Part shown: in pieces, positions 58,067 through 64,000 of the stretch
Layout: every line of letters starts with the position of its first letter
How positions within the stretch are numbered: the first letter of the stretch is position 1
Origin: Russula earlei
Lineage: Eukaryota > Basidiomycota > Agaricomycetes > Russulales > Russulaceae
Assembly (NCBI GenBank): GCA_025769875.1
Contig: JAGFNK010000289.1
Coordinates: 1-64,000, forward strand
Length of the DNA stretch: 64,000 bases
Reading direction: 5' to 3'
Program-made: the position numbers and the translations under genes
Notes under the pieces: generated by a model
Database searches by the model: none
What the model was told of the DNA's origin: nothing
Seen by the model: the letters and a program-made list of their open reading frames with translations, nothing else

Positions 58067-58351
58067 ATAAAGTACGTTGCGTGCAGTGTTCTCTGACGGA
58101 ACCGAGGAAGAAGGGCATCGATGCCAATAAAGGTGGAAGGGCTAGGGAGAAGTGAAAGTGAAAGCGAGATCTATGCGGCCAGGGAAAGACGACCGTGAGG
58201 TGGCGTGGTCCACCACCGGAACATAGCGTACGTCACTTCGCCCTCGTGCCTCCTCATCCTGAACATTGTGTTGCAGCGCATCAAGTTGGCTGCCATTGTC
58301 GTTGAACGGTTGGATCGTGGTAAGCATGACGAAGTGTTGTAAGTGTATACA
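58067..58351 (+). other. Segment tail, copy 3 (inverted, partial)
   Basis: Reverse complement of part of 39262-39560. The exon-like block RIKLAAIVVERLDR lies between a TTGTGTTGCAG acceptor and a GTAAGC donor (about 58274-58320) on plus. Confidence 0.5.
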
Positions 58352-60306
58352 TTATATATGTGGAATGAATGAAGTCCAGTGTACAACATGATAGGCTGCA
58401 GGAGGAAGCGATCTAAGAGACAGCAAGGGGAGCACAAGCAACACCAATCGACTGAGCATATAAAGGAATGGTGACACCGCTGCACCCAGAACGAGGAATA
58501 ATAAACCCAGTGCGAGGAAACGGGAAAGGTATTCATCACCGAAACTGTTTTCTAGACGATGTAGCGAAGGAAATACCGGAAACAGAATTGGCGCAGCTGT
58601 GATGGTAAGCGAAGCAATACGCTAGAGAGTTTGCTCTGCGCTAGAGGGAAAATTGAACGACCATTCGATGCAGTGAATCCTGCCGAAAGTCAACGTGATA
58701 CCAAGAATTGCTACCCATCCGAAAGCTGAATGCAGCTCGCTGCCCCATTCGCGAGGATAAGATGTGCCAACTCTCATCGTGTGCGTCTCCCTTTTGCCAA
58801 CAGCAATAACCCAAGGCACTACAAATGGCCACAAAAGGACACGAATTAGCCACGGCTCGATTCTGCCAATGGTCCACGGACAATCGCAGCTCCAAGGTCA
58901 GAAACATTTCCAAGTGCGTCCCAAAATCCACCCAAACTCGTGGCCTCCACATCCCCATCATCAATGGGCTCGTCGGCATCTCACTTCTTGTATACTCGTA
59001 CCCCACGTTGCACGTTCAAAGGCTTGTTCCACCACAGGAGGTACATCACGAAATTCAGGGTTGCGAACGCAACCATGATGAGCTCCAGTTCTGTGACGGG
59101 GAGGCCTTGGACGCCTCGTGCGATGCATTGGACCATGAACCAGCCCGTTTGCAGAATAACAAGTATTTGGGAGATGGCGTCTCCCTTGCTCTTGTCCTCG
59201 ATCTCCTCTTTTGCGATCCTTGGGAAATCACCATTGCCCGTCAAGGAATACGAGTTTAGCTCTTCAGGGAACAGCACTCGGATCGGTCGGTTTCCCCGAT
59301 ATTCCATGAATCCATAATCACGAAGAATCCATGAGTCGCTGTCCATCCCTCCCCTTAATCTTATTATCAATATCGATGATTACTCTCCGTTTTCAGGACA
59401 GACCTTTGTGATTCTTGGCTAATTCAACAGCGGCCAGTCGTTGTCTCAATGCCCACCCTATCATTGCCTCTGGCACGAAAAGGGCAGCAAGCATGAGTCC
59501 CACGCGTCGCACTGCGACCCTCGCCTGGCTCTCGTAAGGACTTGGGATATTGGGGTGCACGGATACCCAGGTGCACAACAGAATGGTGACTGCACAACTC
59601 CATAAATGGTCCCAGAGTAACCTACATCCTCTTGGATCATCACAAGAGTGGTGGAATTCACTCCACCAAAGGTGAAGACATGTGGGATGCCTTTGTGGTG
59701 CAATGTGCTATGCCTCTGGTCTGGGTTTGGAAGGACCAGGGACAAAATTTTTGGAGACACCCCCTTTGTGGGGGATTTTGTTTCAGGGATTTCTGTCTCA
59801 ATCCCATCAGTTCCTGATTGTCCTCAAAGAAAAGCCAAAAGTGAAAAACTTCCTTTACTGTCTCAGATAAGGATTGTAGCAAGAGAAACCTAGGTCCAAA
59901 GGACACCAACGGAGTTCACCAAAAGCAAACTTGATGCCACAGCTAAAGGCCACAAAGGTAAAGATATTTTACTTAATCCCCAGAAGTTTTACATTGTCTC
60001 AGAAAAGTCTTCGATTGGTACTTACAAATCTCATATGTGTCAGAATGTACGTACTTAAAGGGCTCAAAAAGCGAGCCGACTGGGAATGAAGTGAGAGGGA
60101 GCAAACATCTGCCATTGTTCTCAAATCCCCTCTGCATGCCATCTCCTGCCCCACTCCCCATGTACTCTTTGTCGCGCCCTCGGACTTTAGCCTACAATGT
60201 TCACCAAAGAGGAGGCGCGGGCTCGAAATTGGTCGAGAGAGAGTGGCGAGGATTGTGGAACGGGCGTTGCTCGGGTTGGGGATAGAATGGAAAGGATGAC
60301 GATCAT
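58352..60306 (-). pseudogene. Seven-TM membrane protein, inverted copy, broken
   Basis: Counterpart of 26208-27616 with the same start (MIVILSILSPTRATPVP, ATG at 60306) and IPHI end (stop at 58352). Lesions: a ~560-bp insertion in the exon-1 region (59647-60206), and loss of four bases in the ATTATGGGAGGATTC region (about 59322) that breaks the IMGGFM stretch. Further frame changes follow near 59000. Conserved stretches LQTGWFMVQCIARGV and LWWNKPLNVQRGV identify it. Confidence 0.85.
59647..60206. mobile_element. ~560-bp insertion of unknown type
   Basis: Absent from the S1 copy. Flanked by AAG on both sides (59644-59646 and 60207-60209). Termini AGTGGTGGAATTC and, inverted, TGGTGAACATTG share only TGGTG. 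No coding capacity recognised. Possibly a non-autonomous DNA element; boundaries good to a few bases. Confidence 0.55.
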
Positions 60307-60850
60307 AATGGAGGGGGGGTGATGGCACAGGACAAGAACAGGGCAGGGGGTAATGGCTGTCCTCAAAGCGGTGCCGTGGGCCCCGGGCCCCGTGGTGGGC
60401 ATGCCAGCATGAAATGAGCGCCTAGGCGGACTACAACGGTTGATTACCTCTCGACGCAAGAGGACTTTCTTGACCTGTGCTTGTTTCATCTGCTATACAT
60501 GTCCCTCATTCATGGGCCATTTCCCTTTCGATCATGGAGGGCCGCGATGGGGACAAAGCCAACTATTTCAGGTGTTGATTTTGTGTACATCACTTTGCTT
60601 ACTCTGCGCATAGATATCGCATTGCTGAATCCATAACCGTTACATTGTTTGTTGGCTATACAAACCACGATTTATTGTGTGATGGAGACGTGGGGTTTCC
60701 ATGCGATAAACGATGCCGTGTGACGACCTGACGGGACTACGTCGGTGGGCTTCAACCCCTTGAATCTCGGAACTCGCCGAGCCTTATGCTTTCAATGGTA
60801 GAATTAGGAAGATCGAGATGTAGACTATGATGTCGATGCGTGAGTACGGC
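60307..60850. other. Intergenic spacer, S5
   Basis: Inverted counterpart of 25661-26207 between NTH1 and the membrane protein gene. No gene seen. Well conserved, including the CACAATAAATCG-like site (about 60670, inverted). Confidence 0.5.
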
Positions 60851-62468
60851 CTAAGCATCATCGTCGGGCTCAGGTGTCAGGCTCGACACGGCACTGAGGC
60901 AAGGTGACGCCGGCTTTTCTTCCAGGAGATCGAGTGAAGATGTCGCCTCGATGGCGATCTCGATTTTTTGTCCGCCCTCTGGACTTAAAGTGACAGACTT
61001 CTTGGCCCTAGATTTTACCACCGTCTGAGCACTTGGGCAGATCTTCTGTTCGCTCAGAGCGCAAACGTCACATCGGCGGACGGACAGGAAGACAGATCAC
61101 CTATCACTTGTCAGGCAATCACTGAAGGAATCGAATTCAGCGTGACCGACCGACCTGGCCGAAGCCGACAAGGAGGTGGTTTATCTCTTTGTGAAACTCG
61201 GTGGGTAGCCACGATTGTAGGTTGAGTCTGCATAGATAGAACCCCGATGTGCGAGTCGATCAGGAACCGAAATCAAACGCAGATCGTTTCCGCCTTACCT
61301 GGTCTCCTCGGGGTTTTTCGTAGGTGGTTTGTGCCACTTGAGTCTGTTGGTGATGCGGTCCACATGAACATCCACACCGATGCACACGTTTCTGCACCCA
61401 AATATTAGGGCAACACAAAGCGGAGGTCCTAATCACGAGGACTGACATATCCCAAGCGGCATGCAAACACAGAAATGTCATCTTCGGCCCCACGCCAGGA
61501 AGCGAGCAAAGCTCGTCGACGGTCTTCGGGACATCCGAATCAAAGTCATCTCGCAGGCGCCGCGCGGCCTGTTTGATGTACCTAATTTTCTGTTGGCCTA
61601 CGGACGTCGGGCGGGCAGGATGGGTGTGGGAAGGAAAACCGGAGGACTGACTGGGTCTTCCTACGCCAGAAACCGTCTTTGTTGATGGCTTCGGCGATGA
61701 GGTGCTCCTCTGCCTCTAGAACGGCGTCGAGGCAGAGCGTGCCGCCCAGTGCGCTGCGTAGCTCTCCCAAGGCTGCGTCCGTGACCTCGTCCTTGGTCTG
61801 CGACGAAAGCATGAGCGAGATGAGCGTCACGAAGCGCTTGTTCTGCACACACGTCATTAAAAAAAAATAAAGAAGAGAGGGTGCGAAGACGATGTGGGGG
61901 TAGTGCATGTTAGAGCGAGGATCGCAAAAGTATGTTGATCGCGCGCTGACGTACCCGAGGATCAGTATCCTTCCACTTGGCCGTATCACAACCCATTGTA
62001 TCCACCGGCGCGGGGAACCCTCGAGCGCATCTCCTTGATGCCATCGTACGTCTCGCGCCAGCGTACAGGCGCGGGGTGCGGCTTCTCGAGAGCCTGCTTG
62101 ATAACCTTGGACTTCTGTGGCGACGCTGACGGTGTCCCTGTCAGGATTCGCTCCGACCGTGATGGTAATTTTGTTCGGGTTCTTTTGCGTTCGCCTGCCG
62201 GTGCCTGCGAGTTGGTGGTACGTAGGGGAGGCGACGCTCCGCTCTCACCATCTCCACAAACCATCTCGTCCGCTTTGACGACCTCATCCTCAACTTTGAC
62301 ACGCTTCCGAGTCGAGCGGCGCGCCACAGGTACAGATGATTCCGGGACTGACGCCGAATCGCCATTGTCTGGGCTCTCGAGCTTGAACAAAGTGACGGCG
62401 GCGTCTGCTGAGCTCTGTTGAGATATGAGACGCGTCATTTGCGTCGATGCATCCCTGCGTCTCTTCAT
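60851..62468 (-). pseudogene. NTH1: Endonuclease III homologue, second copy, frameshifted
   Basis: Minus strand, ATG at 62468, stop at 60851. It preserves what the S1 copy lost: KWKDTDPR before the first intron, GFWRRKTQ with Trp, and an intact GT donor after PEETR. HhH GVGPKMTF, catalytic GVDVHVDRITNRLKW and the iron-sulphur region are present. Lesions of its own: one extra base at about 62027 (AGGGTTCC for AGGTTCC) and one at about 61078 inside the Fe-S motif (CCGTCCGCCGATG for CCGTCCCCGATG). The poly-C tract is absent (CCTCCCC). With both copies aligned every exon has one unbroken version. Confidence 0.85.
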
Positions 62469-62553
62469 GGTTGCGAGGGATAGATGACGTGCGTGTGTGC
62501 GGTCAGGATCCTGAGGAGATCCAACCTGAACGAGTTCAAAATGCTTACGCATC

Positions 62554-62942
62554 CACCGCCTGGACTCTCACTCACGTTCCTCCCGCGCCTCATCTTCTTC
62601 CTACCGTGGGGCGTCGCTGTCGGTGTGGCAATCACGCTCTATCCGCGCTCTTGTACGCATGTACAGGCCCGCCTCGCATGCCCCTGCCCCGGCTCGCACA
62701 CCGCGCCCTCACCATCTCTGCCCCCCTCGGGATTTTTCTAGGCGCTGTGTGTCTTGTTGGCGCAGCCCTTCCCCGCTGGTCCTTCCACGTTGCCCTCAGC
62801 CCACGCTGTGATTGTCTGGCGCGGATTCAGGGCGTGCGTGGCAGAGCACGGCGGGCAGGATGCCGTAGAGGAATGGCACAAAGATGCACGTGCGTTTGGA
62901 GGGTGCCAGTGCTGTGGGGTGCAGAGGATGAAGAAGTTCTGA
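62554..62942 (+). pseudogene. Small two-TM protein, S5 copy, frameshifted
   Basis: Divergent from NTH1 as in S1. First exon LTFLPRLIFFLPWGVAVGVA is present, with 8 bases missing before the donor (CGCTCTTGTACGC). The second exon carries the same 14-nt deletion as S4. The GGCQCCGVQRMKKF tail remains. Confidence 0.5.
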
Positions 62943-63464
62943 GGGCATGCGGCGACGAAGGGATGGTGAAGGAAGAGTGAGGTCTCCATCGCCTCCACTT
63001 CGACTGGGACTCAACATGCGATATAGAGAGCTGCCAAGGCCACTATGTGTATGTGCATGTGCATGCTGCATGCTTTTTTCCTCCCCTTCATCTGGCCTAC
63101 TCTTGATGTGATTGTATACTGTCTGTTCTGTGGTGAACCCGGGAAGGGCACACTAAGTTTGTAAGGCTGGTAGCTCGGCCTGGGATCAGCTCTCACACCT
63201 CTCCCCCACAGTGTCAGGCTCAGCTCAAGCGGATTGGAGCCGAGTTGGTGACAGCACTAATGAGGGGATTAACCCCCCCCAAAAAAAGAAAGGAAAACAA
63301 AAACACGTGCACGCGCGGAAAAAGACGGAGGGAACGCGAGTCATCCCATGATAGAGGCAGCTCAGGACCACCTCGTCTCCGGTCGCTGTAGCGGGTATCC
63401 TGCCTCACAACTATACACTTTTCCAGTGAACATGTATGGAAAACTGGTATCAATGTACTTACAG

Positions 63465-64000
63465 TCAGAATGCCCATTTCATGATCAACACGGCCAGGGC
63501 CAGGATGAAGATGGTTATCATGTGTCTACCTGTGACCGGTGTGATCTTGAACTTCTCCAGCACCGACCAGAGATTCACCTTATCCAACCCGAGCTTATGC
63601 CACATGTCTTTCAGCTCCCCACATTGGTTCCAGCCGGGACATGAATGGTTGACATTCGCAAACCCAAAGTCGATGATCTTTGGAAAACCGGCCCACTTCT
63701 TCTGCAACACATTCTGTGGCTCAAGGTCCCCGTGCTCGACACCCAATAGATGGATGCAGTACAGCTCCCCAAAAATGATAAGTCTGCCATAGAAAAGTCA
63801 GCGCAATCTTCTTCGAATCACGGCAAGTCATACCTCTCTACAACGGACAGTGATGAGAACGTCTCGAGATGTGATAAGGACCGACCCTCATCAGAAAGGA
63901 TAATCGCGCGTCCGCCGTCCCACTTAAATTCCCCATAATGGAGAGGGACCACCCATCCAGCGATGCGGCTCAGCTTATGATATGCGGCCGTCTCATTGCT
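63465..64000 (-). CDS. Kinase-like protein, copy K5, cut by window edge
   Basis: Only exon 4 (63465-63783) and the 3' part of exon 3 (from 63834) are inside. Exon 4 has HGDLEPQNVLQKK, IIDFGFANVNHS, the 3-nt-deleted NLWSVLEKF variant and the membrane tail. Its 5' exons lie beyond 64000. No lesion in the visible part. Confidence 0.75.

Noticed and set aside
1..64000. tRNA, rRNA or riboswitch genes
   Set aside because: I looked for cloverleaf-like A/B box pairs and rRNA stretches and saw none that I could support by eye.

Overview
The window looks like a transposon-rich region of a basidiomycete (probably Agaricomycete) nuclear genome. The evidence is short GT-AG introns of about 50-90 nt inside every recognisable host gene, Ty3/gypsy chromoviruses, Ty1/copia, pogo and hAT elements, and a polytopic membrane-protein family of a kind I associate with Agaricomycetes. 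I see no bacterial gene, operon, CRISPR array, rRNA or tRNA.

Layout. (1) 1-17.85 kb is a nest of retrotransposons. An old minus-strand gypsy element ('E') is split inside its protease gene by a 12.4-kb minus-strand chromovirus ('A', 825-13241, TSD GCTCC). That copy is itself split by several solo LTRs with perfect 5-bp target duplications. On the other side of A, E carries an LTR inside an LTR (13259-14962 containing 14019-14847). (2) 17852-21003 is a pogo/Fot1-type DNA transposon with TA target duplication and a transposase stopped by three TGA codons. (3) 21.1-28.35 kb is the most complete host segment (S1): an APH/protein-kinase-like gene with a C-terminal membrane segment, a small two-TM gene, a broken endonuclease III gene (NTH1), and an intact seven-TM protein gene. 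(4) 28357-31003 is a solo copia LTR carrying a hAT element. (5) 31.0-37.2 kb holds two tandem ~3.1-kb copies (S2, S3) of the kinase plus small-gene unit, followed by fragments of three other host genes. (6) 40110-54091 is a copia element containing a young chromovirus A (41707-49552) and an LTR cluster where its reverse transcriptase should be. (7) 54.1-64.0 kb contains another kinase unit (S4) and an inverted partial copy of S1 (S5): membrane protein, NTH1, small gene and kinase, running off the end of the window.

How it fits together. The host genes form one conserved block (kinase, small membrane protein, NTH1, seven-TM protein) copied in whole or part at least four more times in both orientations. 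Copia LTR sequence sits at the duplication joints. The kinase has four exons in every complete copy. Three copies can be read through entirely (571, 570 and 571 aa), so it may be under selection or very recently amplified. Both NTH1 copies are broken, by different lesions. The most distinctive mobile-element biology is in chromovirus A: a Tf1-like self-primer arrangement, a -1 gag/pol overlap, and a ~560-residue extension after the chromodomain ending in a second zinc knuckle. I did not find a clearly new defence or regulatory system. The best candidates for novelty are that Pol extension and the tail-anchored kinase family.
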